Positions 43,885-52,084 of a stretch of DNA of 64,000 nt are shown one piece after another. The DNA is from Gelatiniphilus marinus (lineage in GTDB: Bacteria; Bacteroidota; Bacteroidia; Flavobacteriales; Flavobacteriaceae). The position numbers and the translations under genes were made by a program. Under the pieces are notes generated by a model. That model saw only the letters and a program-made list of their open reading frames with translations, had not been told where the DNA came from and ran no database searches. Every line of letters starts with the position of its first letter. Position 1 is the first letter of the stretch. Location: NCBI RefSeq assembly GCF_042678305.1, contig NZ_JBHUDT010000008.1. One strand, written 5' to 3'.

Positions 43885-44193
43885 ATGGAATTGGAAATTA
43901 CAAATTACAACAACTTTTTTAAAATGAAAGGTATTCTTAATAAGCGCAGCTTAAATGTGTTTAAGAAGGCCTTTAGAAATGTTTTTGAAAAGGCAGACAC
44001 ACTTACCATTAGTATTGAACATATCGAATGGATGGATAAATGCGGTGTTAATGCCTTGGCAGAATTGCATTATGAAGCTTTATCTAGAAATAAGAAAATG
44101 TCTATTATAGGATTGGGTTGTAAAGAACTATACGAACATTTTAAATCTTCTGATATAACAAATACTGAAAGCAACTCATTTACTGCAGCATAG
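43885..44193 (+). CDS. STAS-domain protein (anti-anti-sigma-like)
   Basis: 102 residues. A single STAS fold: KMKGILNKRSLNVF, LTISIEHIEWMDKCGVNALAELH and KMSIIGLGCKELYEHF. In anti-anti-sigma factors a Ser/Thr follows the central Asp; here the segment reads MDKCGVNAL, with Cys where the phosphorylatable residue usually sits, so classic SpoIIAA-type control is doubtful. Lone gene with no partner kinase nearby. Confidence 0.75.
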   Translation: MELEITNYNNFFKMKGILNKRSLNVFKKAFRNVFEKADTLTISIEHIEWMDKCGVNALAELHYEALSRNKKMSIIGLGCKELYEHFKSSDITNTESNSFTAA

Positions 44194-44197
44194 ATTA

Positions 44198-45298
44198 TTA
44201 TAATGCATTTTTTTGGTGCTTTAAAAAGGCATCAGCTTGAAGCTGCATAAGTTCTCTTGCTTTTTTACGCTTGTAATTGTACAATTCGTCTTCATTTTCT
44301 ATATCACTATAAATACGGTCGTTAATGGCGTAATCTGTTTTTAGCAGGGCTTCGTGTTGGTTTTTGTTTTGAAGCACAGTTGTTTTTATGGCGGTTTCTT
44401 GGTCTTCAAGTTTAAAATCGTAAGCGCCTTTTGGCGATAGTAATTTAGCAAAAATTGGCGACGTTTCAATGGCTAAAAACAATAAGAATATAAAAAAAGA
44501 CGGCAGCCAAGGCAATTCGCCTAAAGCATTTACGCGTGCCATTAAACCATCAAAATTGCTAATTATGGGTTGTGTATTTATAATTTGGGTTTCATAATCG
44601 TTTTTAAGTGCTGTTATTTCATTTTCAGTGGCAGTAATTTTAGCTTTATTTTCGGCTTTCAATTGTTGTAATTCTGCTAATAAAGCGTCGTGTTTCTCTC
44701 TTTTTTCTTTATAAACAGGTCCTTTGCCCAAAAGTTTTGTTCCTGCTGTTCCTTCGGCTTCTGTAATATACGTTTCGTAAAGTGCGTTTACTTCGGCTTC
44801 TTTGGTGTCTATTTGCTGCTGTAAACTTGTTATGTCGCTCTGGAGTGCAGCGATATTTGGCGTGAATTGTTGTGCTATTTGATTTTTATTGGCTAAAGTG
44901 AGTTCGTTTTTTTGTTCTAATAACACTTGATTGATTTCTTTTTCGAAAATTTTCAATTCTAAAGGTTTTGCAATCACAATGGCTATAATAATGGCTAAAA
45001 TAATTCTTGGTGACGCTTGAATGATTTCATCGATAACATTCCCCGTTTTTTTTATGGTTGAAACAATATAACGGTCTAAATTAAAAATGAGCAAGCCCCA
45101 AATTATCCCAAATAAAACAGCTGTATAAAGGTTGTCGAAAACCGTGTAAAGTGCATAACTGCCCGCAATAAAAGCCATAACAGCAGTAAAGAAAACGGTA
45201 GCGCCAATGCCTGCGTATTTGTTTTGTTCGCCAACCGAACAGGAATTTAAAATATCGGTATCGCTGCCCGAGCAGATTATAAAGAAGCGCTTTAGCAT
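44198..45298 (-). CDS. DUF4407 membrane protein with a central coiled coil
   Basis: 366 residues. Hydrophobic helices occur at about 30-55, 60-78, 93-112 and 265-285. Between helices 3 and 4 lies a long coiled coil (about 115-250: NIAALQSDITSLQQQIDTKE, LLAELQQLKAENKAKI), and a charged cytoplasmic tail follows. This is the DUF4407 layout; function unknown. Convergent with the STAS gene, 4 bp apart. Confidence 0.85.
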   Translation of the reverse strand: MLKRFFIICSGSDTDILNSCSVGEQNKYAGIGATVFFTAVMAFIAGSYALYTVFDNLYTAVLFGIIWGLLIFNLDRYIVSTIKKTGNVIDEIIQASPRIILAIIIAIVIAKPLELKIFEKEINQVLLEQKNELTLANKNQIAQQFTPNIAALQSDITSLQQQIDTKEAEVNALYETYITEAEGTAGTKLLGKGPVYKEKREKHDALLAELQQLKAENKAKITATENEITALKNDYETQIINTQPIISNFDGLMARVNALGELPWLPSFFIFLLFLAIETSPIFAKLLSPKGAYDFKLEDQETAIKTTVLQNKNQHEALLKTDYAINDRIYSDIENEDELYNYKRKKARELMQLQADAFLKHQKNAL

Positions 45299-45372
45299 GA
45301 TTTGATTGATTTTTTGATTGATGCTTATTAGAACGCAAAAAGTATGGTTTTGTTACATGTTTTAACAAAAAA

Positions 45373-45401
45373 AGCCTGTTAGATTTATAAACTAACAGGT
45401 C
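45373..45401 (-). terminator. Terminator of the M56/BlaI operon
   Basis: On the minus strand: ACCTGTTAG / CTAACAGGC hairpin followed by seven Ts. A second stem, GATTAACC/GGTTAATC (45419-45438), lies directly at the gene's stop codon. Confidence 0.7.
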
Positions 45402-45438
45402 TAGTGTTTATTTGTTTTGATTAACCTATTGGTTAATC

Positions 45439-47379
45439 TTAATTTCTTTCCGTAAGAAAACTTGAGTAAAGTTTTTCTAATTTTTTGTATTCTTTTGCCG
45501 AATAAAATCTTCTACCTTCAGATTTAGCTTTTTTATTTATAATGTTTAAATGTTCGTAGATTTTTTTAGTTTGTTTAGCTGTTAAACTATTTAATCGTAA
45601 GATATAATTGTCGATGCTGCTTGGGGATTCAACTTTGGGTTTTTTTAAATCCGACATTTTATCATAAAGTAACCTTAAACGCAACATGTTATTTTCTCTA
45701 TTTGTAGGAATAAATTTAGTTCTTTGCGCTAGGCTATTGTAAGTAGAAATTGAGTCCATTGGCGGTGGCGGTGGCGGAACAACTTCTTTTGCTTTTTCTG
45801 GTTTTACAACAGGTGCAGGAGGAAACGGCGGTGGCGGAATCATCTTTTCTTTTTTTGCTAAAGTTGAAAAATTACTATGTAGCTTTTTTACCTCACTATG
45901 CATAGCTATTAATTTAGTTAAATCTCCCCTTCCTTCTCTTTTGTACAGTTTTATGGCTTTTCCGTATGTTTTGGCTTTTATTTCAAATTCTTTTTTGGCA
46001 TTTAATAATGCTTCAGAAGCGTTCTCGTATGTTTTTGACACTACTTCATGCTGTATATTTGATGTTGGTGGCGGTGGTGGCGGAGCTAATTTAGGAAACG
46101 CTTCAGCATTCTTTTTTTGCTCATCAGTCATTAAGCTATAAATGTATTTAATGCGTTCAACATCTTTTAGTTTAATAATTCTTTGGGCTTCAGGTTGTGA
46201 CATTAATTTTTTTACAATGTTATTGTATTCGGTAATTTGTTTTGGAGTTGCTTTTTGTTGAGAATTTATTTTTTGTAGAAGTTTCTTTGTATTCTTTTCA
46301 ATAGATTCAATAGAGGCATTTGCTTCTAATAATTTATCAATGTCATTTCTGATTAGATTTATTCTACTCTGAATAACCTTGTAGTTGGTAGAATCCTTCT
46401 TTTTGGATTTACTGACTTTTTCTATTTCTTCTAAGCGTTTTTCGACAAGATAATTATATAACTTAGTTTTAGTTGTTAAATTTTGTTTTTGTTGTTCAAT
46501 CGAAGCAACTTCTTTTTCAACAATTTCTCTTTCACTAAAACCATAAATTAAAATAGCGAGAATAGGCAAAATAAGCAATCCTTTAAGCCAAAAGGCTTTT
46601 TTTGATGTTTGTGTTTTCATAACTGTAAAACGTTTTTTGATTAATGAATAATTGATGGCATTAGCCAATTGATTATGTGAAGCATTTGATGAGAATGCGA
46701 GTAATATGTTTTGATAATTTTTAGTGCAAACACCATGTTTTAAAACGGCTTTGTCGGCTAAAAACTCATGATTTAGTTTAATGTCTTTTTTTATATAATA
46801 AAGCAACGGATTAAACCAAAATATAATATGGAGCAGCTCAATACATAAAATATCCAAAGCGTGTTTTTGTTTGGCGTGCGTTTGTTCGTGCCATAACACT
46901 TCCTTTGGGATGCGGTTGTGTTCGTATTTGTTTTTATTTAAAAAGATGTAATTAAAAAAGGTATGCGGATGTATTAAATCGATTAATAAAACATGGATGT
47001 AATTTTGAGTTTTAAATTTGGGATTGGTTTTTATTTTTTTGAATAATTGAAATAGATTTTTTAAGAATCGTATTGAAAACACCATAACGCCCAAAGCATA
47101 AACACTCCATAAAACAGTTGGGATATAATCTTGCCATGTCGTATTTTTTTTAACAACAGCATCGGTAAATGCTATGGGTTGAAACGGCATAAATTCTTGA
47201 ACAGACTCAACTTGAGTATATTCTGTAAAGGTTATAAACGGAATAACTATAGAAACCAATAAAGCACCCAATAAGTAAAAACGTTTAAAGTGGTGTATGC
47301 TCTCTTTTTCAAGAAACAACTTGTAAAACACCATAAATACTGCTAAACAGGCACTAGATTTTAAGATGAATAATACCAT
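45439..47379 (-). CDS. M56 (BlaR1-like) membrane metallopeptidase with proline-rich C-terminal region
   Basis: 646 residues. The N-terminal third has four transmembrane helices (about 2-20, 35-50, 85-105, 270-287) and the zinc peptidase motif WHEQTHAKQKH (HExxH, about residue 173), as in BlaR1/MecR1. Where BlaR1 has a penicillin-binding sensor, this protein has coiled-coil, Lys/Glu-rich sequence broken by three poly-proline blocks (APPPPPPTS, PPPPFPPAP, VPPPPPPMD). It probably senses something other than beta-lactam and cleaves the BlaI repressor encoded 3 bp upstream. Confidence 0.85.
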   Translation of the reverse strand: MVLFILKSSACLAVFMVFYKLFLEKESIHHFKRFYLLGALLVSIVIPFITFTEYTQVESVQEFMPFQPIAFTDAVVKKNTTWQDYIPTVLWSVYALGVMVFSIRFLKNLFQLFKKIKTNPKFKTQNYIHVLLIDLIHPHTFFNYIFLNKNKYEHNRIPKEVLWHEQTHAKQKHALDILCIELLHIIFWFNPLLYYIKKDIKLNHEFLADKAVLKHGVCTKNYQNILLAFSSNASHNQLANAINYSLIKKRFTVMKTQTSKKAFWLKGLLILPILAILIYGFSEREIVEKEVASIEQQKQNLTTKTKLYNYLVEKRLEEIEKVSKSKKKDSTNYKVIQSRINLIRNDIDKLLEANASIESIEKNTKKLLQKINSQQKATPKQITEYNNIVKKLMSQPEAQRIIKLKDVERIKYIYSLMTDEQKKNAEAFPKLAPPPPPPTSNIQHEVVSKTYENASEALLNAKKEFEIKAKTYGKAIKLYKREGRGDLTKLIAMHSEVKKLHSNFSTLAKKEKMIPPPPFPPAPVVKPEKAKEVVPPPPPPMDSISTYNSLAQRTKFIPTNRENNMLRLRLLYDKMSDLKKPKVESPSSIDNYILRLNSLTAKQTKKIYEHLNIINKKAKSEGRRFYSAKEYKKLEKLYSSFLTERN

Positions 47380-47382
47380 AAT

Positions 47383-47748
47383 TTACTTTTTTTTAATTTC
47401 GCTATCAATTAGTGCTTTTAAATGCTCTAATTCTTCTTTCGTTAAATTGGTTTCTTTGGTAAAAAACGATGCAAACTGACTTGCGGAATCGTTAAAAAAG
47501 TTTTTAATCAGTCCGTTTACATGTTTTGAGAAATAGTCTTTCTTTTTAACAAGTGGATAGTATTCGCGCGATTTTCCAAATAAGTTATAAGCGATAAAGC
47601 CCTTGTCGGTCATCCGTTTTAAAAGTGTGGCGACGGTTGTTGTTGCTGGTTTTGGCTCTGGATATGCCTCTAGTAAATCTTTCATAAAGGCTTTTTCGAG
47701 CTTCCATAAATAATTCATTAAATCTTCTTCGGTTTTAGATAGTTGCAT
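47383..47748 (-). CDS. BlaI/MecI/CopY-family repressor
   Basis: 121 residues. Winged helix (LSKTEEDLMNYLWKLEKAFMKDLLEAYP, TTVATLLKRMTDKGFI) and a dimerisation tail. It binds DNA as a dimer and is cut by the partner M56 protease to induce. Two TACAnnTGTA operator sites lie 23-64 bp upstream of its start, so it surely represses its own operon. Confidence 0.92.
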   Translation of the reverse strand: MQLSKTEEDLMNYLWKLEKAFMKDLLEAYPEPKPATTTVATLLKRMTDKGFIAYNLFGKSREYYPLVKKKDYFSKHVNGLIKNFFNDSASQFASFFTKETNLTKEELEHLKALIDSEIKKK

Positions 47749-47770
47749 GCTCTACAATATTAGAATGTTC

Positions 47771-47812
47771 TCTACAAATGTAGAGCAAATAATTTAATTC
47801 TACAAATGTAGA
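47771..47812. promoter_or_regulatory. Twin BlaI-type operators
   Basis: TCTACAAATGTAGA occurs twice, at 47771-47784 and 47799-47812, 28 bp centre to centre. Each holds the TACAnnTGTA core bound by the BlaI/MecI/CopY family. They lie between the repressor gene and the EamA gene; since both are transcribed leftwards, the sites cover the repressor's promoter. Confidence 0.85.
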
Positions 47813-47831
47813 GGATGAAATTATTGTAAAA

Positions 47832-48692
47832 TCATGCTTTTTTAGACCGAATACTTTCAATAACCACGGTTGAAAGAATGATAAGTCCGCCAAAAAAAGT
47901 GTTCCAAGTTGGAATTTCATTTAAAAAAAAGAAAGCAATTACAATTCCTAAAATGGGTTGCGTACTACTAATGATGCTTGCAGTACTTACCGTAAAATGT
48001 TTTAAGCTATTAACTAGCATAGTATGCCCAACGGCTGTGGTAACTATGGCTAAAGTTAAAACATAAGGAAACTGCGTAACGATGCCAGATGTATCCATAA
48101 AAAATAGAACAGGCGATAAAACAATACTAATAATACCGATTTGAAATAGCATGATGGAAGTCCCATTATTATTAGCAACCAATTGTTTTGAAATAATGTT
48201 ACGCAGCGCATAAAATAGTGCCGAAGCTAACCCAAATAAAATGCCTTTTACGTGCGTGCTTTCTAAACTGAATTCTGGTGCTAATATGTAAATACCAATT
48301 AATACCATAACACCGAGAAGGATATAAATTGGGTCGAATTTTACTTTAATGAATAAAGGTTCTAAAAAGGCCGTAAGTATGGGGTAAACAAATAACGAAA
48401 GCATGCCGATAGCTACGTTTGATAGTTTTAAAGCATAGAAATAAGTAATCCAATGGGTTGCTAAAAATAATGCGCTAATTATAAAAAGTATGGTTTCTTT
48501 TTTCGATTTAATTTTTAAACTAATGTTTTTATATCTGCAAAAAACATATAGTAAAACGGATGCAATAATGGAGCGCCACCAAATAATAACAGGAATTGGC
48601 ATATCTATATATTTACCTAAAGCTCCCGAGGTACTTATAAAAAGTGTGGCTAATAATAGTAAAAAAAGATGTTGGTTGTGTTGGTTGTTCAT
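47832..48692 (-). CDS. EamA/DMT-family transporter
   Basis: 286 residues with ten hydrophobic helices in two repeated EamA halves (first about 8-140, second about 150-284). The second half has SALFYALRNIISKQLV and SIISSTQPILGIVIAFFFLNE, the typical end-of-repeat signature. Members export amino acids, metabolites or drugs; no substrate can be assigned. Confidence 0.88.
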   Translation of the reverse strand: MNNQHNQHLFLLLLATLFISTSGALGKYIDMPIPVIIWWRSIIASVLLYVFCRYKNISLKIKSKKETILFIISALFLATHWITYFYALKLSNVAIGMLSLFVYPILTAFLEPLFIKVKFDPIYILLGVMVLIGIYILAPEFSLESTHVKGILFGLASALFYALRNIISKQLVANNNGTSIMLFQIGIISIVLSPVLFFMDTSGIVTQFPYVLTLAIVTTAVGHTMLVNSLKHFTVSTASIISSTQPILGIVIAFFFLNEIPTWNTFFGGLIILSTVVIESIRSKKA

Positions 48693-48707
48693 TTAGCTAC
48701 GCCTTTT

Positions 48708-48798
48708 GTGTTAGGGATTGCAGTGGAAATCCTTTTGCTTTTTTGCAAAAGATTGCAACGTAAAGCGCGACCCCGCCATTAAAAGCGGGGTAACACCC
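48708..48798 (+). repeat. ~90 bp structured repeat, copy 3
   Basis: GTGTTAGGGATTGCAG ... GGTAACACCC, with end stem GTGTTA/TAACAC. First internal hairpin CTTTTGC/GCAAAAG type, second CCCCGC/GCGGGG. It sits between the EamA and dipeptidase genes and may also end dipeptidase transcription. Confidence 0.7.
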
Positions 48799-48804
48799 AA
48801 AAAA

Positions 48805-50193
48805 TTACTTTGAAAGCTCTGTAAAATATTTATAAAATAACGGAATGGTTTCGATGCCTTTTAAATAGTTGAATATTCCGAAATGCTCGTTTGGCGAATG
48901 GATGGCGTCGCTATCTAAACCAAAACCCATTAAAATGGTTTTGCTTTTTAATTCCTGCTCGAACAGCGATACAATGGGGATGCTGCCGCCGCTGCGTTGC
49001 GGAATTGGGGTTTTGCAAAAGGTGTCTTGATAGGCTTTGCTTGCCGACTGATATCCGATACTATCGATTGGGGTAACGTAGCCTTGACCACCGTGGTGAG
49101 GTTTTACTTTTACGGTAACGCCTGCGGGCGCAATACTTTCGAAATGGGTTTTAAATAGTTGCGTAATCTCTTCCCAATCTTGATGTGGCACTAAGCGCAT
49201 AGATATTTTGGCATAGGCTTTACTTGCAATTACGGTTTTGGCACCTTCGCCCGTGTAGCCGCCCCAAATACCGTTAACATCTAGGGTTGGGCGTATGGAA
49301 TTGCGCTCGTTTGTGGTGTAACCCGCTTCGCCGTAAACCGCGTTAATATCCAATGCTTTTTTATATTCTTCTAAATTGAAAGGTGCTTTTGCCATTTGTT
49401 GGCGTTCTTCTTGTGTGAGTTCTTCAACTTTATCGTAAAATCCTGGAATGGTAATGTGGTTGTTTTCATCGTGAAGCGATGCAATCATTTTTGCCAAAAC
49501 GTTTATGGGGTTGGCCACGGCACCGCCATACAAACCTGAGTGTAAATCGCGGTTTGGTCCTGTAACTTCAACTTCAACATAGCTTAATCCGCGAAGTCCA
49601 GTTGTGATGGATGGTACATCGGGTGCAATCATTCCCGTATCGGAAATAAGGATAACATCGTTCTTTAACTTTTCCTGATTTTCTTTTACAAAAATAGCAA
49701 GGTTTGGGCTGCCCACTTCTTCTTCGCCTTCAATCATAAATTTTACGTTGCACGGTAGTTGGTTGGTACGCGTCATAAACTCCAGTGCTTTTACGTGCAT
49801 GTACATTTGGCCTTTGTCGTCGCAAGCGCCTCGCGCAAAAACAGCGCCTTCCGGATGGGTTTCCGTTTTCTTTATAACAGGCTCGAAAGGTGGAGAGTGC
49901 CATAAATCTAAAGGGTCTGGTGGTTGCACATCGTAATGCCCGTAAACCAGAACGGTTGGTAGGTTTTTGTCTATTGTTTTTTCGCCGTAAACTATGGGGT
50001 AGCCTTCGGTTTGGCATATTTCTACATGGTCGCATCCCGCTTTTTCAAGGCTTATTTTAATTTCGTCTGCCGTTTTTAGTACATCGTTTTTATAGGTAGA
50101 ATCGGCACTGATTGATGGAATTTTTAACAGCTCGATAAGTTCGTTTAAAAATCGTTGCTCGTGTTCTTTAATATAGGGTTTAATATTAACCAT
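48805..50193 (-). CDS. M20 family dipeptidase
   Basis: 462 residues of the M20 dipeptidase (PepV/CNDP-like) group. Zinc ligands lie in VLVYGHYDVQPPDPLDLWHSPPFEP (His, with catalytic Asp two residues on), ARGACDDKGQM (bridging Asp) and EGEEEVGS (catalytic Glu and ligand). The dimerisation domain follows at about 190-310 and the last ligand is in IHSPNEHFG. No signal peptide: cytosolic. It would finish the breakdown of dipeptides such as those made by the S9 peptidase, though the genes are not linked. Confidence 0.92.
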   Translation of the reverse strand: MVNIKPYIKEHEQRFLNELIELLKIPSISADSTYKNDVLKTADEIKISLEKAGCDHVEICQTEGYPIVYGEKTIDKNLPTVLVYGHYDVQPPDPLDLWHSPPFEPVIKKTETHPEGAVFARGACDDKGQMYMHVKALEFMTRTNQLPCNVKFMIEGEEEVGSPNLAIFVKENQEKLKNDVILISDTGMIAPDVPSITTGLRGLSYVEVEVTGPNRDLHSGLYGGAVANPINVLAKMIASLHDENNHITIPGFYDKVEELTQEERQQMAKAPFNLEEYKKALDINAVYGEAGYTTNERNSIRPTLDVNGIWGGYTGEGAKTVIASKAYAKISMRLVPHQDWEEITQLFKTHFESIAPAGVTVKVKPHHGGQGYVTPIDSIGYQSASKAYQDTFCKTPIPQRSGGSIPIVSLFEQELKSKTILMGFGLDSDAIHSPNEHFGIFNYLKGIETIPLFYKYFTELSK

Positions 50194-50254
50194 GGTGAGT
50201 TTGTAAAGTTATTTCCAAAAGTATAAAAAAAGAATGTTTTTAGTGCCAAAGAAG

Positions 50255-50284
50255 TTTGCAATTTAAAAATGTTGTTTATATTTG
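50255..50284 (+). promoter_or_regulatory. Promoter of the tRNA-Leu unit
   Basis: TTTG (50255-50258), 18 bp, then TATATTTG (50277-50284): a perfect Bacteroidota promoter 31 bp before the first tRNA-like sequence. Confidence 0.8.
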
Positions 50285-50314
50285 CAACCCGATATTTAGT
50301 TGTCGGAGATTAAT

Positions 50315-50372
50315 GCGGGCGTGGTGGAATTGGTAGACACGCTAGACTTAGGATTTAACCAAGTATAGGTTC
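50315..50372 (+). pseudogene. Truncated tRNA-Leu relic
   Basis: The first 40 or so bases are almost identical to the intact tRNA-Leu(UAG) 76 bp downstream: same acceptor 5' strand GCGGGCG, D-arm and anticodon loop CTTAGGA, with T-to-A change in the anticodon stem. The 3' half is replaced by unrelated AT-rich sequence, so neither the anticodon stem nor the acceptor stem can close. Confidence 0.75.
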
Positions 50373-50390
50373 TTAAAATATTGTTAAAAT

Positions 50391-50472
50391 GCGGGCGTGG
50401 TGGAATTGGTAGACACGCTTGACTTAGGATCAAGTGCCTCACGGTGTGAAGGTTCGAGTCCTTTCGCCCGCA
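50391..50472 (+). tRNA. tRNA-Leu (anticodon UAG)
   Basis: 82 bases. Acceptor stem GCGGGCG/CGCCCGC is perfect, discriminator A, CCA not encoded. Anticodon arm CTTGA-CTTAGGA-TCAAG gives UAG; a class II variable arm (GTGCCTCACGGTGTGAA region) and T-arm GGTTCGAGTCC follow. Its 3' end marks the left boundary of the mobile DNA. Confidence 0.97.
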
Positions 50473-50474
50473 CA

Positions 50475-50503
50475 AAAGCCGAAGAGAAATCTTCGGCTTT
50501 TTT
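50475..50503 (+). terminator. Terminator of the tRNA-Leu unit
   Basis: AAAGCCGAAG / CTTCGGCTTT with AGAAAT loop and a following T-run, 2 bp behind the tRNA. Confidence 0.85.
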
Positions 50504-50838
50504 ATTTTTAACAAGGGAATTTCGTCCCGATTTTTAGCCTTGGGTACAACATAGGTACAACATTTGTCTTTTTTTAGAACCACATTTATATTGATTAGTA
50601 TTACTTCCATTTAGTCTCAAACCTTATTAAATTTCGTAGTTATTAATAGGTTTTAGTGAATAGTATCCACATTTCTTCGTTAGTGAGAGTTTATTATCAT
50701 ACAATATATCCGCAATTTAAACTCGTAAAATACTTCCATCAAAAGACTACGGCATAAAGCCAATGCTTTCGCCTATGCTCGTTTATATACTCTATTAAAA
50801 ACCAAATAAAAAAATGATTTTTTTAAGGGTTGAACACG
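50504..50838. other. Non-coding junction between tRNA-Leu and the IS110 transposase
   Basis: No gene is supported here. Two direct copies of GGTACAACAT stand at 50543-50552 and 50554-50563. The rest is AT-rich; part must belong to the right end of the IS110 element, whose exact border I cannot place because IS110 elements lack clear terminal inverted repeats. Confidence 0.4.
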
Positions 50839-51813
50839 TTAGTTTAGTAACCTTGGATCATGACAGATGTGGTTGATATCATAAGGTTTTCTGCTTTTGA
50901 TGACGCCATATACTGTCCTGAGCATTTTGTTGGATATATTGTTCATTATAAGATAATACGGTTTTCCTTCGAGTTTTTTTCTTTCAGCATACAAACTGTA
51001 TTCTTTATTATGGGTCGCAGCGGTTTTTGCAGCAAGGAATAATAATGATTTTAGTTTTTTATCAGCTATATTACTTGTTTTTGCATTTAAAGAAATTTTT
51101 CCAGATGAATTAGGATAGGGACATACACCAGCAAATGCAGCGGCCTTTTTGGCTGTATTGATACGTTTGAAATTTTCAGTCTTAATGATTAGGTTGTTTG
51201 CAATGACTGGGCCAATGCCCTTTATACTCGTTATGAGTTTGTAATTATCCTTCAGATCTTTATTGTACTGAACAATCTTTTTGATTTCATCTTCAATAAG
51301 TTCAATTTCTTTTTCCAAGTGGCCTATAGCCCTCTCATAGCCTTTATGCGATGCGATGCTTTGGGATGGGCCATGATTTCTGGATTCATGTCCTAATTTT
51401 AGAGACTTTCTACTTTTAGCCAACTGCTCCCGTAAAGCATATAGTTCCTTGAGCTCTTTGATTGATTCATGTTTTGGTTCGGTTAAATACAAATCTTCGT
51501 AGAACCTTTCCCCGTATTTACGGATGCGGCTAGCATCCTTGGAATCACTTTTGCCCCTCTGGAGTCCAAGGCTGTGTTTTATATTGTATCCAGGAACTAA
51601 AGCAATTTTAACTTTAAACAGATAGCATAAATGAACAAGCAAATCTCCGTAGCTGCCGGTGTATTCTGCTACTAGGACGCCTTCATCAATTTGCTGTAAA
51701 AATTTACAAATTCCCTTAAAGTTGTTTGAGACAATCTTTTTTTGTTCTGTCTCATTGCTGATAAAACTAACATCAAATTTGTCTTTTGATAGGTCAATTC
51801 CATATATTTTCAT
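50839..51813 (-). CDS. IS110-family transposase (DEDD recombinase)
   Basis: 324 residues. N-terminal RuvC-like DEDD domain: YGIDLSKDKFDVS (first Asp), LVAEYTGSYGDLL (Glu), and SDSKDASRI (Asp pair). C-terminal Tnp20 domain begins at about 195 with a helix-hairpin-helix ITSIKGIGPVIANNLI, and AFAGVCPYPNSSGK holds the catalytic serine. Both domains are intact, so the insertion sequence may be active. IS110 recombinases are guided by a structured RNA from the element's non-coding end. Confidence 0.93.
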   Translation of the reverse strand: MKIYGIDLSKDKFDVSFISNETEQKKIVSNNFKGICKFLQQIDEGVLVAEYTGSYGDLLVHLCYLFKVKIALVPGYNIKHSLGLQRGKSDSKDASRIRKYGERFYEDLYLTEPKHESIKELKELYALREQLAKSRKSLKLGHESRNHGPSQSIASHKGYERAIGHLEKEIELIEDEIKKIVQYNKDLKDNYKLITSIKGIGPVIANNLIIKTENFKRINTAKKAAAFAGVCPYPNSSGKISLNAKTSNIADKKLKSLLFLAAKTAATHNKEYSLYAERKKLEGKPYYLIMNNISNKMLRTVYGVIKSRKPYDINHICHDPRLLN

Positions 51814-52000
51814 GATTGATGATTTTATGTTCCAATTGAGCGACTTAAATCGTTAATGGGTTTTTCCCGAAATACTCTCTGGTTTTAACTCAAAAACCTA
51901 CTGTACTTAATATAAATCCTAGATTATTTCTATTCCGTTTCAAAAGTTAATGCAGTAAGTGGAACTGTTTAGTTTAATATAATTCTAATAAAAGCAAAGT
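51814..52000 (-). ncRNA. Candidate bridge-RNA region of the IS110 element
   Basis: In the IS110 group the guide (bridge) RNA is encoded in the non-coding left end directly upstream of the transposase. Here that is the segment right of 51813, which is non-coding up to 52084. I see short complementary blocks but no fold that I can state with certainty; placement rests on family knowledge. Confidence 0.3.
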
Positions 52001-52084
52001 AACGATTCCGTTTCCTTTTGAGCTGAGATTTTAGCTTCCGTTTGGGTTACCGCTCAAATATTGTTTAATCTAAATTCAAAAGCT

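Noticed and set aside
49730..50035. Arg/Pro-rich 101-codon frame inside the dipeptidase gene
   Set aside because: Same-strand shadow of an intact M20 enzyme in another frame.
50296..50610. 104-codon frame on the minus strand over the tRNA-Leu genes
   Set aside because: It is the antisense reading of tRNA-Leu (GRKDSNLHTVRHL), a well-known false ORF.
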